Assembly (NCBI RefSeq): GCF_007859275.1
Contig: NZ_VOHC01000021.1
Span: forward strand, 248,001-312,000
Length of the DNA stretch: 64,000 nucleotides
DNA from: Planomicrobium sp. CPCC 101079
GTDB lineage: Bacteria > Bacillota > Bacilli > Bacillales_A > Planococcaceae
Direction: 5' to 3'
The position numbers were made by a program, and so were the translations under genes. Below the pieces are notes generated by a model, which was given only the letters and a program-made list of their open reading frames with translations, ran no database searches and was not told the DNA's origin. Position 1 is the first letter of the stretch. The number at the start of each line of letters is the position of its first letter. Below, piece after piece: positions 18,629-28,454 of the stretch.

Positions 18629-19560
18629 TTGACTTCCGCCCCTTTCGTGATTGCCATGAAGACATCTTCTAAGTCAGTTTCTTCCTCTGCAAAAGATAAA
18701 ATCGGTAATTGCCGGGCCACTGCTTTTTGCAATAATATTAACTGGTCTTCTTCTGTTCCTCTATAAAGAAATTGTATAAGCTTTTTTTCGGGTATTTCAA
18801 CAATTTTAGAAACATATGGATCATTTTCGAAGAACAACATCGCCTCTTTGGCCGGTCCCGCTATCTTTACGCGCATCACTTTTTCACTTTGGAGCTGTGC
18901 TTGGATATCAGCGACCGAACCTGTGGCAATCAGTTCCCCAGAATCGATGACTCCGATGCTGTCGCACATTTCCGCTAGTTCAGGCAAGATATGGGAAGAT
19001 ATCAAAATTGTCTTGCCCATAGCTTTTAATTCTTTTAAAATATCACGCATTTCTACGCGTGCCCTCGGATCCAGCCCAGATGCCGGTTCATCCAAAATGA
19101 GGATTTTCGGGTCATGGATCAATGCCCGCGCGAGGCAAAGCCGCTGCTTCATTCCGCGGGACAGCAAATCGACATATTCGTAGCGTTTATGCTCCAAGTT
19201 GACAAGCTCCAGCAATTTCGGGATTAGCACTTCCCGCTCTTTCGGTTTCAAACCGTAGCTGGCACCGTAAAAATCCAAGTACTCATCAGCCTTTAGCTGA
19301 TCATAAACGCCAAAAAAGTCCGGCATATACCCAATCTGTTTCCTTACTTCATGCGGGTGTTTAATGACACTTAATCCGTTGACAAAAGCATCACCGGCAG
19401 TTGGTTGTAGAAGTGTAGCCAATATGGAGAAGGTTGTAGATTTTCCGGCGCCGTTAGCTCCGACAAAACCGAACACAGTTCCATCTTCCACAGTCAGATT
19501 CAAATCCTTCAAGGCATAGAAAGAGCCGTATTTTTTCGTTAATCCTACCGTTTCAATCAT
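18625..19560 (-). CDS. ABC transporter ATPase
   Basis: 311 aa. Walker A is GANGAGKST near 34-42, the signature is LLSRGMKQRLCLARAL (a degenerate, SRGM form typical of ABC-2 exporters), Walker B is ILILDEPASGLDP and the H-loop is SSHILPE. A C-terminal extension of about 90 residues follows the nucleotide-binding domain. It is sandwiched by four-base overlaps between the envelope protein gene upstream and the permease gene downstream. GldA-like. Confidence 0.92.
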   Translation of the reverse strand: MIETVGLTKKYGSFYALKDLNLTVEDGTVFGFVGANGAGKSTTFSILATLLQPTAGDAFVNGLSVIKHPHEVRKQIGYMPDFFGVYDQLKADEYLDFYGASYGLKPKEREVLIPKLLELVNLEHKRYEYVDLLSRGMKQRLCLARALIHDPKILILDEPASGLDPRARVEMRDILKELKAMGKTILISSHILPELAEMCDSIGVIDSGELIATGSVADIQAQLQSEKVMRVKIAGPAKEAMLFFENDPYVSKIVEIPEKKLIQFLYRGTEEDQLILLQKAVARQLPILSFAEEETDLEDVFMAITKGAEVK

Positions 19561-21917
19561 GGCGCTACCTCTCCTTTCAACTTAAGTTTCGGTAATGCGA
19601 CTTCCGGTGCACTTGAAGCCCCAGCTCTCATTTCTAGTGAAAATTTGATGGTGCCTTCCGGAGAAATATATTGTTCCACTTGTTTATCTAATGTATGGCG
19701 GCTGCCTGTGATTTCTTCGTATTTATTGGTCTTGGCGTTAAAGATGGAAATTGCAGGTCCTGATGTCGCCAAGCTAACTCCTAATTCTTCCCATTTTGCC
19801 TGTTTCGTATCAATCGCTTCAATTACTTGATAGGTTATTTCATAGTCGCCGTCATCGAAATAGTAGTAATAAGGGTCGTCTGAAACGTTCTCGAAATATG
19901 CCTGCTGGTTTACACTTGTCACTTCCATATTGAACGTTTCTGCATCCAATGTAATATTTCCGCTCAATGCCGTTTCTGGCTTAAAGCTTTGAGCAATCAA
20001 ATGAAGTGAAGAAACGGAAGCCCGTTGCTCCTCCAATGAAATTGGTACAATAGCATCTTTTGTATAGCCGATTACGTAAGGAGCTGTACCCTTGTCTTCA
20101 AGTTCATCGTACGAAATTGTAACGAGCGACTGCCGCCTTGCCTGAGCTAAAGCTTTTGCATCGGCAATCGGCTGATAACCGTAAGGCTGGCCAACGGAAG
20201 ATGCAGGAGCCAATATATCCGAGTTGATCGTTTCCTCAACTTGGAGTTCTTGGCCAGGATTTAAATTCCCTAGCGACATTAAGCGGGTTCCTGTCCAGAT
20301 TGAAACGTCTTCTATTGCAAATGGGAAGTTATTGGTGATGGTTCCCGCTATTGTACGATTCGCCACATTTAACTGGACATCAAAATCTCCGGTATTTTCA
20401 ATATAAGATTCGCCCATGATCGAAGATACAGACCAATAACGCATATCGCGCAAAGTCATACTATTGCCGGCAACCTGCCGCTCTAATATTGCCGCTTGAT
20501 GAGGCTCTTCCTCTGTCATTTGCGACTTCAGGCGGTAGCTCATCGTCGTAGAAGCAGGAGCCTTGAATTGGTAATCTCCGCCTCGATTCGATAACAAAGA
20601 ATTAATGTAATAGCCATTCAATCCATTATTTGCATCCACTTCAAAAAATCCAGTTTGCTGAATTTGGGCATTGCCGATGCGATCTTTTGCGCCAAGTGCA
20701 AAAAGGCCGATAGAAGTCAGGATTGCTGCTGCCGGGATAATGAACCAAGCATATTCACGCTTGTCCTTTTTCTTTAATATGACATAAAGCACTGGAATAA
20801 TTAGTAGAATATAAAGAATGATAATACCCATGATCAATGTTTTCGATACCGCAAAGCTTTCAAACAATTCGTTGACTTCCCCGACTTGGTAAGCCATCCT
20901 TTCCGACAAAGTTTCGCCTTGGAAGTTTGCATTCAAAGTGCTGGTGTTTTGAAGAAACCCGCTCATAAGTTTAGGATACCCTTTTTGAGATGAAACACTT
21001 TCATCCCCTAAAGAAAAGCTGGTTTGCGTCAATGTCCCAGAGCCGATTTGTCGGCTCGCAGCGAGCACTTGCCCTTTGTCTTCCAAAAGAATTTTTGCGC
21101 CATCTTTCGTTGTAGCTTCAAATGCCGGAACTTGCTCTTCCAAGCCTGGAACTGCGGCTTCTAAAGGTCCACCTATATCCAGCGGCAAAAATTCACTTAA
21201 GTTGCCGAGTTCCGCGGACAGATTCCCAGTCGAGCCGACCACCACATGGCCGCCTTGCTGAACCCACTGAAGAACAGCTTGCTGAACCGCATCGGGCAAG
21301 TCGCTATACGCAAATTCATCAATCACTAAATAATCAACAATTTCCCAAGCCACCGCTTCTGTCGGCAACTTAAATTGGTTCATTTGGTTTAAGTGGAACA
21401 ATTGTGGAGTTCCACTGCTGCCTGCCGAGACTTCTTTCAGTTGTTGAAGGCGGTCGGAATTGGATGTCAAACTGGCTATAAAAAGATCCATCGGTGTGAA
21501 GTAATTTGGCTTTAATGTTTTTGATCCATTATACTTGATGGATTTCCCTTCCTTCCAACCACCTTCAAATAAAAATATATTTTGGCTGGATATGCTAGCC
21601 ATATATGACATGTCGGATAATCCTGTTGATGCCACCTGTATGGTTTTGGTTTCTCCACTGGCTAGTTCAATCGGCACAGCTAATCCTGCCCCCAATGAAT
21701 AGCTTTCAGAATAGCTGAGCACCAAATCGCCTGAAAAAGCCGACCCATTGTTCGTTAATGTGAATTGAAGCGGCAAGCCTTTCTCGTATTTCACTTTATT
21801 TTGCAGCCCGGCACTTGCATCAACGGTTATATTCGGAGCAGCAAGCGAAGCTTGCGGCAACAAAAATAATCCACATAAAATTGCGCTTGCCACTATGGCT
21901 ACCAAGCGACTATGCAT
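19557..21917 (-). CDS. Large secreted/membrane protein, first gene of the MoxR/VWA/ABC operon
   Basis: 786 aa, family not recognised with certainty. A signal peptide (residues 1-26, ending SLAA) precedes an extracytoplasmic beta-rich domain. A GATase-like segment is near 185-300 (VDYLVIDEFAYSDLPDAV, then GGHVVVGSTGNL). Two membrane helices lie near 359-383 and 393-410, and a large second extracytoplasmic domain follows to the end. GATase-like domains linked to ABC-2 transporters also occur in GldG. The stop overlaps the ATPase start by four bases. The region upstream (21918-22140) presumably holds the operon promoter, but I cannot identify one with confidence. Confidence 0.8.
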   Translation of the reverse strand: MHSRLVAIVASAILCGLFLLPQASLAAPNITVDASAGLQNKVKYEKGLPLQFTLTNNGSAFSGDLVLSYSESYSLGAGLAVPIELASGETKTIQVASTGLSDMSYMASISSQNIFLFEGGWKEGKSIKYNGSKTLKPNYFTPMDLFIASLTSNSDRLQQLKEVSAGSSGTPQLFHLNQMNQFKLPTEAVAWEIVDYLVIDEFAYSDLPDAVQQAVLQWVQQGGHVVVGSTGNLSAELGNLSEFLPLDIGGPLEAAVPGLEEQVPAFEATTKDGAKILLEDKGQVLAASRQIGSGTLTQTSFSLGDESVSSQKGYPKLMSGFLQNTSTLNANFQGETLSERMAYQVGEVNELFESFAVSKTLIMGIIILYILLIIPVLYVILKKKDKREYAWFIIPAAAILTSIGLFALGAKDRIGNAQIQQTGFFEVDANNGLNGYYINSLLSNRGGDYQFKAPASTTMSYRLKSQMTEEEPHQAAILERQVAGNSMTLRDMRYWSVSSIMGESYIENTGDFDVQLNVANRTIAGTITNNFPFAIEDVSIWTGTRLMSLGNLNPGQELQVEETINSDILAPASSVGQPYGYQPIADAKALAQARRQSLVTISYDELEDKGTAPYVIGYTKDAIVPISLEEQRASVSSLHLIAQSFKPETALSGNITLDAETFNMEVTSVNQQAYFENVSDDPYYYYFDDGDYEITYQVIEAIDTKQAKWEELGVSLATSGPAISIFNAKTNKYEEITGSRHTLDKQVEQYISPEGTIKFSLEMRAGASSAPEVALPKLKLKGEVAP

Positions 21918-22139
21918 AATGTATCCCCCTTTTTATACTCTCTTCCAATTAGTACGTTGCGCATGTTAAATAGTTCCTTCTTCACAGAAAAAAAGTTAGC
22001 CACTCGGCAGCAGTTTGTTTGCTGTTTGACGGCATTTTTTCTTCGCATAGAAATGCTGAACAGGCATCAGGCCTTTTCGCAAAACACCTTCTGCATAGCT
22101 GCACTTACTGAAGGTATGAAAAGTGCATAGAACGACAAG

Positions 22140-22175
22140 AAAGGCTGTCGAGAAATAATATCTCGACAGCCTTTC
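22140..22175 (-). terminator. Terminator of dapL
   Basis: A 14-bp perfect stem (AAAGGCTGTCGAGA with its complement) just past the dapL stop. The remaining gap to 21918 shows no gene I can support. Confidence 0.88.
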
Positions 22176-22177
22176 TG

Positions 22178-23293
22178 TTAAAGTGTTTTAAAAAATTGAT
22201 GGATAAAGCTTGGCATGATTCCAAGAATCGCTTCATCAGGATTAAGCTTTGAATGGTGGAGGCCAAATTCGGAATCTACACCTGCCCAAAACATCACCCC
22301 TGGAATCTCAGCTGTAAAATAGCCAAAGTCTTCACCGGTCATAGCGGCTTCGCTTCTTATGGCTTTAATGCCATCAAATGTTTCCGCAAACTTCAAAAAT
22401 TCTTCGGCAAGCACCGCATCATTATCAACTTCAAGATAGCTGGAACCATAATCGATGGACACACGGCAATTGTAAGCTTCTTCAACTGCCCGGCAAATTG
22501 CCTCGATGCGCTTTTTAACCTTTGCCATTGACTCGTTGTTCAACGTCCGGATTGTTCCTTCTAACCTTGCATGTTCGGCAATGATGTTCTGTACAGTACC
22601 GGCGCTTAGCTTGCCGACCGTGAGCACCGCGCTGTCCATCGGATTGATGTTGCGGCTGACAATCGTCTGCAGCTGCATCAGCAGCGATGCCGCTGCGACC
22701 GCCATGTCTTCCGTTAAATGGGGATAAGCGGCGTGCCCGCCTTTGCCATGCAGATCGATGAACAGCTCAGACGTATTGGCGAATAACAAGCCTGGTTTTG
22801 TCGCCACTGTTCCAACCGGATGTTCCGGCGCCACATGCAAGGCGCAAATCAGGTCCGGCAAAAAATCCTGCTTATCGGTTTTTAGCCATTCCAATAACGG
22901 CAACGCACCGCCTGGACCTTCTTCTGCCGGCTGAAACAAAACTACTGTGTCGTTCTCAAGTGGCTCTTCGATCAATTTTTCCAAAAGACCAAGCGCCGTC
23001 GCCATATGGATATCATGTCCGCATGCGTGCATAAAACCTGGATGCACTGAACTGAATGGCAAACCCGTTTCTTCAGCAATCGGCAAGCCGTCGATATCCG
23101 TCCGCCATCCGATGGTTTTCGTTGGATTCACTCCTGCAACTTTCACTGCGATTCCAGTTCTCCATTGGGCTACTTCCAGCTTTTCCTGTGGAAGCGAAGA
23201 AATGCGTTCAAGTAAATAGTGCTGGGTTTTAACTTCTTGGAAGCCGATTTCCGGAATTTCGTGCAAGTCTCTTCTGATTTTCACTAAATCCAT
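22178..23293 (-). CDS. dapL: N-acetyldiaminopimelate deacetylase
   Basis: 371 aa. An M20 peptidase-family hydrolase that removes acetate from N-acetyl-LL-diaminopimelate in the acetylase branch of DAP/lysine synthesis. The di-metal motifs are seen in [29 protein letters not shown] and [11 protein letters not shown]. The lid domain starts near [15 protein letters not shown]. The ATG at 23293 is chosen for similarity to the family start ([18 protein letters not shown]); TTG 23305 and GTG 23302 are alternatives. It lies 12 bases after dapH, as ykuR follows dapH (ykuQ) in B. subtilis. Confidence 0.92.
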   Translation of the reverse strand: MDLVKIRRDLHEIPEIGFQEVKTQHYLLERISSLPQEKLEVAQWRTGIAVKVAGVNPTKTIGWRTDIDGLPIAEETGLPFSSVHPGFMHACGHDIHMATALGLLEKLIEEPLENDTVVLFQPAEEGPGGALPLLEWLKTDKQDFLPDLICALHVAPEHPVGTVATKPGLLFANTSELFIDLHGKGGHAAYPHLTEDMAVAAASLLMQLQTIVSRNINPMDSAVLTVGKLSAGTVQNIIAEHARLEGTIRTLNNESMAKVKKRIEAICRAVEEAYNCRVSIDYGSSYLEVDNDAVLAEEFLKFAETFDGIKAIRSEAAMTGEDFGYFTAEIPGVMFWAGVDSEFGLHHSKLNPDEAILGIMPSFIHQFFKTL

Positions 23294-23305
23294 GTGAAGC
23301 ACCAA

Positions 23306-24019
23306 TTAAAGCTGTCTTAGTTCGTGTTTGATTTCTGTTTTCGAGCGAGTTTTTTCATCCATCAGCTTCAAGACTCGTGCCGGAGTTCCGCCGACCACTG
23401 AGTTCTCAGGAACATCTTCGATAACAACTGCACCTGCTGCAACAACAGCCCCTTTGCCGATGCGGACGCCTTCAAGGACCACTGCATTAGCGCCGATCAT
23501 GACATCGTCCTCTACGATAACTGGCGTGGCTGAAGCCGGCTCGATAACACCAGCCAAGACAGCACCTGCGCCAATGTGGCAGTTTTTGCCGACAGTTGCG
23601 CGGCCGCCAAGGACTACGCCCATATCGATCATGGTTCCATCACCGATCACTGAACCGATATTGATGACAGCACCCATCATGATTACACAGTTATTTCCAA
23701 TTTCAACATTTTCACGGATGAAAGCGCCCGGTTCAATTCGGCTGTTGACATTTTTCATATCAAGCAACGGAATGGCAGAATTTCTGCGGTCGTTTTCCAC
23801 AGCATAGTCTTCAATAGCGGATGAGTTTGCTTCCAATACAGGTTGGATTTCAGACCATTCACCAAATACTGTTGCACTGTTGTTTTCGCCAAAAACTTTG
23901 GCAGAAGCGCCAAAATCAAGCGATGCCACGTTCTCGCCTTTTACATAGACTTTTACAGGCGTCGTCTTTTTCGCATTCTGTATGTACGAGATAATTTCAT
24001 TTGCATCCATTTGTTTCAT
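23306..24019 (-). CDS. dapH: Tetrahydrodipicolinate N-acetyltransferase
   Basis: 237 aa. Transfers acetyl from acetyl-CoA to tetrahydrodipicolinate, the step before the aminotransferase and DapL. The N-terminal alpha/beta part starts [15 protein letters not shown] left-handed beta-helix of hexapeptide repeats follows ([36 protein letters not shown], and so on), ending in the family tail [11 protein letters not shown]. The second of two adjacent ATGs (24019) sits seven bases after GAAAGAGG and matches the family start; a longer frame to 24088 exists but overlaps the upstream gene. Confidence 0.95.
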   Translation of the reverse strand: MKQMDANEIISYIQNAKKTTPVKVYVKGENVASLDFGASAKVFGENNSATVFGEWSEIQPVLEANSSAIEDYAVENDRRNSAIPLLDMKNVNSRIEPGAFIRENVEIGNNCVIMMGAVINIGSVIGDGTMIDMGVVLGGRATVGKNCHIGAGAVLAGVIEPASATPVIVEDDVMIGANAVVLEGVRIGKGAVVAAGAVVIEDVPENSVVGGTPARVLKLMDEKTRSKTEIKHELRQL

Positions 24020-24084
24020 CATCAAACCTCTTTCTATAAGTAATGAATCAATTATATCGGAAGTTGAATAAAAATTCATCCACT

Positions 24085-24960
24085 TCACTCAAATAAAGCG
24101 GCGTGTTTTTTTACAATTTCTACGAATGCCTCCACTTGCCGCAAATGAAAAGCCGACTCATAGCCGATCAGCCAAGTGTCTCTTGTTAATTCCAGTTCTT
24201 CTGCATTGCTTGAAAGCGGTACAGTGTGGACATTTTCTGTACCATTCAATGTAATCGACGGCAATATAGCGTATCCGATTCCATTGACGGCCATCTGCTT
24301 GCACGTTTCGATTTGGTCAACCGTAATTTGCCGCTTGGGGTTGGAATCGAAATGTTTTTGCCACCACTGCTGAATTTCTTCGTAATAATTGGAATCGCTT
24401 TTAAATTGGATAAATGGCCGCTCCGTTTCCATTACTTGGTCCAGTGAATCGATTTCTTTATCCACTAAATATAAGATATCCCTGAACAAATGGATTTTAG
24501 GGCCTTTCCAATCGGTATGGCCCCGAACGATGCCGATATGCGCCTCCCCTTCATAGAGCGCCCTTGCAATCTCCGAGCTCCAGCCGGTTATGAGTTGAAT
24601 TTTCGCTTCAGGATAAAGGGTGACAAAGTCCTTAAGCACTTTGGGCAGCCAATTTTGGCCGATGATTGTCGCACAGGCGATTTTCAATGTGCCATGCACT
24701 TTTGATGTTAAGGTATGCAGCACTTCAAATACTTCTTCTTTGCGCTGCAGCACTTCATTGGAATAGCCAATGACCAATTCCCCTGCCGGCGTCGGAGTCA
24801 ACCCTTTTTGAGAGCGGATAAACAATTGTTCCCCCCACTCTTTTTCAATTGATTGAAGCCGCTGAGAAAGAGCCGGCTGGGACAGGAAGAGGCGTTCAGC
24901 CGCTTTTCTCATATTTCCTTCTTCAGCAAGCACTTTTATAATCAGTTCTTCATTTGACAT
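24085..24960 (-). CDS. ccpC: LysR-family regulator, CcpC-like
   Basis: 291 aa. The N-terminal winged helix-turn-helix contains [21 protein letters not shown]. The C-terminal effector domain has [28 protein letters not shown] and [22 protein letters not shown]. These segments closely match CcpC, the citrate-sensing repressor of TCA-cycle genes in Bacillus, which is also located next to dapH-dapL there. The start overlaps the end of the MFS gene by 11 bases, so the two are probably co-transcribed. Target genes cannot be seen in the window. Confidence 0.82.
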   Translation of the reverse strand: MSNEELIIKVLAEEGNMRKAAERLFLSQPALSQRLQSIEKEWGEQLFIRSQKGLTPTPAGELVIGYSNEVLQRKEEVFEVLHTLTSKVHGTLKIACATIIGQNWLPKVLKDFVTLYPEAKIQLITGWSSEIARALYEGEAHIGIVRGHTDWKGPKIHLFRDILYLVDKEIDSLDQVMETERPFIQFKSDSNYYEEIQQWWQKHFDSNPKRQITVDQIETCKQMAVNGIGYAILPSITLNGTENVHTVPLSSNAEELELTRDTWLIGYESAFHLRQVEAFVEIVKKHAALFE

Positions 24961-26428
24961 TGCTTTTCGCCCCTTTCTTTCTTGGCAAGCCGAAAATCAG
25001 CATTAAGCTGACCGCCGCAAACAACGCCGTTACACTATAGACATTTTGAAGCGATGAGGACAGTCCTTCCTGCAAAAAAACCAAGGTTTCAGTTGAAATG
25101 CTGGATCGGCTTTTTTCTGTCAGCAAGCCATTGATGGCTTCGACTGACATGTTTTCGCCCCGGTCATTAAAGTAATTTAATAGCGATGAATTTAAGATGC
25201 TTCCAAGAAGCGCCACTCCCATGGTGCTGCCCAAGTTCCGCATAAACATGAATGATGCCGTGGCCGATCCGCGCTGTTCATAGGAAACTGCCGCCTGAAT
25301 CGATACGATAAACGCTGTGCTTGTGAGCCCCATGCCGACACCGACGAAAAAGCTGGAAGTTGCAGCCCAAAAAGGCCCAGATTCCGGGCGCATAAAAACA
25401 AATAGCAAGGTGCCGATCACCAGAAAAATACAACCAGCGAGCGTCGTCCGAAAATAACCGATCCGAATCAACAGCCTTCCCGAAAAAAATGCAGCCACCG
25501 GCCAGCCGATCGACATAGCCGTTAACGTAAATCCCGCGATTGCTGCAGGCTGTTCCATCACACCTGTAACGTAAGTAGGCAAATAGCTGGTAACTCCGAT
25601 GACAATAATCCCGGTCGCTAATGACACCAAATTTGCATAGAGAATCGCCTTGTTTTTCCAAATATCAAAAGGCATCATCGGATCTTTTGCTCTTCGCTCG
25701 ATCATCACAAAAATAATTGCGCTGGCCAAAGTGCCGCTTAATAACAGCAGCGTTTCGTTAGAAATCCAATTGAATCCGACTCCGCCTTCAACGAGCCAGT
25801 AAAGAAAACAAGTAAGCGACACCGTTAACATTAAAGCGCCCGCATAGTCAATCGAAGGCTTTTGATGTTTTGGCGGCTCTACTAAAAACAGCATAACCCC
25901 AAGCAACGCCAAAATGCCAAGCGGAATGTTTACCCAAAAAACGTATTCCCAACCAATCGTAGCGACTAACACCCCGCCAATCGCTGGGCCGGTCACTGCA
26001 GATATGCCCCATACACTCGATAAATACCCTTGAATTTTTGCACGCTCTTCTGCCGAATAAATATCTCCGACTATGGTAGTTGCAATTGGCAAGACCGCCC
26101 CAGCGCCAACCCCTTGTATAAAACGGTAAAAAATGAGTTCTTCCATGGATGTGGCAAAACCGCATATTAAAGAACCAGCCAAAAACAGCAAAATTCCGAC
26201 AGTAAAGACCGGTTTCCTGCCGAAAATATCAGATAATTTCCCGTATAAGAGCACTGTTACTGTGCTCATCAAAAGATAAGCCGAAAAAACCCAGCTGTAT
26301 TTGGAAAACCCTCCAAGATCCGCTGAAATGCTTGGCATTGCGGTGGAAACGATAGTCGCTTCAACAGCTCCAATAAACATGGCAAGCATCACCGATGCCA
26401 ACACAAGAGGGCGATTCGTTTTTTTCAT
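24950..26428 (-). CDS. MFS exporter, 14-TM DHA2 (EmrB/QacA) type
   Basis: 492 aa with about 14 membrane segments. Motif D1 is in TM1 (LAMFIGAVEATIVSTAMPSI), motif A is GKLSDIFGRKPVF, and motif C (GPAIGGVLVATIGWEYVFWVNIPLG) is the DHA2 fingerprint. It probably exports drugs or lipophilic metabolites by proton antiport. The gene shares an 11-base overlap with the LysR gene, suggesting joint regulation. Confidence 0.9.
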   Translation of the reverse strand: MKKTNRPLVLASVMLAMFIGAVEATIVSTAMPSISADLGGFSKYSWVFSAYLLMSTVTVLLYGKLSDIFGRKPVFTVGILLFLAGSLICGFATSMEELIFYRFIQGVGAGAVLPIATTIVGDIYSAEERAKIQGYLSSVWGISAVTGPAIGGVLVATIGWEYVFWVNIPLGILALLGVMLFLVEPPKHQKPSIDYAGALMLTVSLTCFLYWLVEGGVGFNWISNETLLLLSGTLASAIIFVMIERRAKDPMMPFDIWKNKAILYANLVSLATGIIVIGVTSYLPTYVTGVMEQPAAIAGFTLTAMSIGWPVAAFFSGRLLIRIGYFRTTLAGCIFLVIGTLLFVFMRPESGPFWAATSSFFVGVGMGLTSTAFIVSIQAAVSYEQRGSATASFMFMRNLGSTMGVALLGSILNSSLLNYFNDRGENMSVEAINGLLTEKSRSSISTETLVFLQEGLSSSLQNVYSVTALFAAVSLMLIFGLPRKKGAKSNVK

Positions 26429-26457
26429 AAGTTATGTACCTTCTTCCCGCCGACAGA

Positions 26458-26484
26458 AAAAAGGCCTCTTTAAAGAGACCTTTC
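26458..26484 (-). terminator. Terminator of cbpB
   Basis: AAAAGGCCTCTTT pairs with AAAGAGACCTTT (one mismatch), with a T-run in the leftward transcript. It lies between cbpB and the MFS gene. Confidence 0.75.
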
Positions 26485-26492
26485 ATCATCCT

Positions 26493-26942
26493 TTATTGAG
26501 TGTTTCTGATTTGGTAGATTTGCTTTTTCAATTGCTTCAAGATGACGCGCCGAGTTAAAATCCCCATAAACATGCCTTCATCGTCCACTACACAAAGAAA
26601 GTTCTGGTTGATCAACAAATCCAATGCCCGCTGGAAGCGGTCGTTTATTTTAATTAAGGTAAGATCCGTCTGCATAATCTCTTCGACTCGTATTTCCGGC
26701 AAACGTTCGTATTCGATGTGATTCATGCCTAAAATTGACTCCGTTATGCGCTGCGCATTGATCAAACCGCAAAACCGGTATTTCAAATCTAGAACGGGTA
26801 CTGCCGAATAACCTGTTTTCGTTAATACAAGCAATGCATGTTCAGCACTATTGCCTAATTGAACATGAGCAACTTTTTCAGACGAAATGATGTAATCTTC
26901 AATTCGAGTTTCAAGAAAATCTCTGCTCGGTAATGAAATCAT
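26493..26942 (-). CDS. cbpB: CBS-domain c-di-AMP receptor CbpB/DarB
   Basis: 149 aa from the ATG at 26942, eight bases after AAGGAG; the ATG at 26948 is too close to that site. Two CBS repeats fill the protein: the first around AEHALLVLTKTGYSAVPVLDLKYRFCGLI, the second around RFQRALDLLINQNFLCVVDDEGMFMGILT. It matches B. subtilis YkuL (DarB/CbpB), which binds c-di-AMP and, when free, stimulates the (p)ppGpp synthetase Rel and pyruvate carboxylase. Position beside fadH-ykyB and dapH-dapL agrees with the yku region. Confidence 0.9.
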   Translation of the reverse strand: MISLPSRDFLETRIEDYIISSEKVAHVQLGNSAEHALLVLTKTGYSAVPVLDLKYRFCGLINAQRITESILGMNHIEYERLPEIRVEEIMQTDLTLIKINDRFQRALDLLINQNFLCVVDDEGMFMGILTRRVILKQLKKQIYQIRNTQ

Positions 26943-27047
26943 GTGCATTACTCCTTCTGCTGCCCGTGATAAAGAATTTAAACGATTCGCCTTCATCATA
27001 ACACAACATCTTAACTGAAACTATTTAATTGTGAGCGCTATCTTTTC

Positions 27048-27815
27048 TTAAAATGGAAATTTATTCAGCCATTGTCCGCCATCAAGTGTCACAATTTCGC
27101 CGTTCATATACGAAGCTTTATCAGACATGATGAATGCAGCAAGTTCCGCGACTTCTTCCGGCTTGCCTAAACGCCCCAGCGGAATCGATTCAAGCGTGCG
27201 TTTGGCAGCTTTTTCAGATTCCCACAGCTTATCAGCTCCGCCTGTCCGCTCAATCGGCCCTGGGGCAATGCCATTTACCCGAATACCATACTGAGTGCCC
27301 CACTCGACGGCCAATGTCCGTGTCAACGACATGACACCCGCTTTTGCGGCAGCCGAATGAGCTACACCCGCCCCCGCATTCCAAGCGTATGTAGCTAGCA
27401 TATTAAGAATATTCCCCTTTATGCCATTTTCAATCCAATAATTTCCGGCGGCATGCGAGCAGAAAAACGTTCCGTTCAAGACAATGTCGATAACGGATTT
27501 CCAGCCATTTGGCGATAGCTTCTCCGCATGGACGATGAAATTCCCGGCGGCATTATTCACTAGACCATCCACTCTTCCAAATGTATCATGTGCAAACTTT
27601 ACCATCGCTTTGGCATGTTCCGGCTCGCGGACATCCATTTGGAATACTTCGACTGATCCACGCGCTCCTTTTATTTGGACGACCGCTTCGTTTAAGCGCT
27701 CCATATCACGGCCCGTAATGACAACGTTTGCTCCTTCTGAAGCGAACTTCTTTGCCATATGCAGCCCTATTCCGCTTGAACCGCCTGTGACAATAATCGT
27801 TTTGTCTGAATACAT
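27048..27815 (-). CDS. fadH: 2,4-dienoyl-CoA reductase
   Basis: 255 aa SDR-family enzyme. The cofactor motif TGGSSGIG is at 11-18, NNAAG (NNAG equivalent) is near 88-92 and the catalytic region is present near LATYAWNAGAGVAHSAAAKAG. That segment lacks the usual YxxxK and instead resembles the atypical active site of dienoyl-CoA reductases. It reduces 2,4-dienoyl-CoA with NADPH during oxidation of unsaturated fatty acids. B. subtilis FadH (YkuF) has 254 aa and lies in the same place next to ykyB. Confidence 0.9.
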   Translation of the reverse strand: MYSDKTIIVTGGSSGIGLHMAKKFASEGANVVITGRDMERLNEAVVQIKGARGSVEVFQMDVREPEHAKAMVKFAHDTFGRVDGLVNNAAGNFIVHAEKLSPNGWKSVIDIVLNGTFFCSHAAGNYWIENGIKGNILNMLATYAWNAGAGVAHSAAAKAGVMSLTRTLAVEWGTQYGIRVNGIAPGPIERTGGADKLWESEKAAKRTLESIPLGRLGKPEEVAELAAFIMSDKASYMNGEIVTLDGGQWLNKFPF

Positions 27816-27953
27816 TTCATATCCCCCTCTGCATTATAATTCTGAAGAAAAAATACTAGCTGCCTATGTTCTTGTTCGGTATACACTTACAGAAAATTTT
27901 GATATGATAAAGAAGCAGAAAATTATTTTATTTTCTTAGAAAGGAATGAGTTC

Positions 27954-28415
27954 ATGGCAGTTCGAAAATCGGAAGCGGATATTGCACAAGCAATTTTCAC
28001 CGTCAACAGGCATGCAAAAACTGCACCCGATAACCAATACTTGTACGCTTTGAAAAAAGAAGCGCTCATGGCAATGATTCTTCAAGGCCGCGCTAAGAAA
28101 ATCGGCCTACACTTCAGTAAAAACCCTCGGAAAAGTCAACAGCAATCTTCAGTCCTCGTCAAATGCGGTGAATATTACTTTCATATGCTACCGAAAAAAG
28201 AAGACTTTGAGCAACTTGACCATTTGGGCCACTTGGATGAGTCGTACCGCAATCCACCAAGCCGCATGAATTTAAAAGTGGCGAAAGAAATTCTAAGTGA
28301 ATTGACGGGTTTGCAGCCGGAAAAGAAAAAATCGCCAGTGCCAGCAATCCCGAAGCCCTATACCACTCGGCAGACAGACCGGTTTTACACACCCAAAAAG
28401 TCATATTTTGACTAA
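27954..28415 (+). CDS. ykyB: YkyB-family protein of unknown function
   Basis: 153 aa. It matches the conserved Bacillales YkyB family in length and in the opening segment (SEADIAQAIFTVNRHAKTA). A basic, soluble protein with no membrane helix; the C-terminal part after residue 120 is Pro/Lys-rich and likely disordered. It is transcribed divergently from fadH as in B. subtilis. Molecular function is not known. A Shine-Dalgarno sequence AAAGGAATGAG precedes the ATG. Confidence 0.88.
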   Translation: MAVRKSEADIAQAIFTVNRHAKTAPDNQYLYALKKEALMAMILQGRAKKIGLHFSKNPRKSQQQSSVLVKCGEYYFHMLPKKEDFEQLDHLGHLDESYRNPPSRMNLKVAKEILSELTGLQPEKKKSPVPAIPKPYTTRQTDRFYTPKKSYFD

Positions 28416-28420
28416 ACCTG

Positions 28421-28454
28421 AAAGCTTTAGACTGTTGCAGTCTCTAGCTTTTTT
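28421..28454. terminator. Bidirectional terminator between ykyB and ykwC
   Basis: AAAGCTTTAGACT pairs with AGTCTCTAGCTTT (one mismatch) around GTTGC, with T-runs on both sides, between convergent genes. Confidence 0.8.

Noticed and set aside
21912-22130. 72-codon frame on the plus strand between the MoxR/VWA operon and dapL
   Set aside because: No ribosome binding site, unusual composition, and it spans the region where the operon promoter must lie.
23306-24088. Long version of DapH starting at 24088
   Set aside because: The extra 23 residues overlap the regulator's stop and are not found in the family; the ATG at 24019 has the ribosome binding site.
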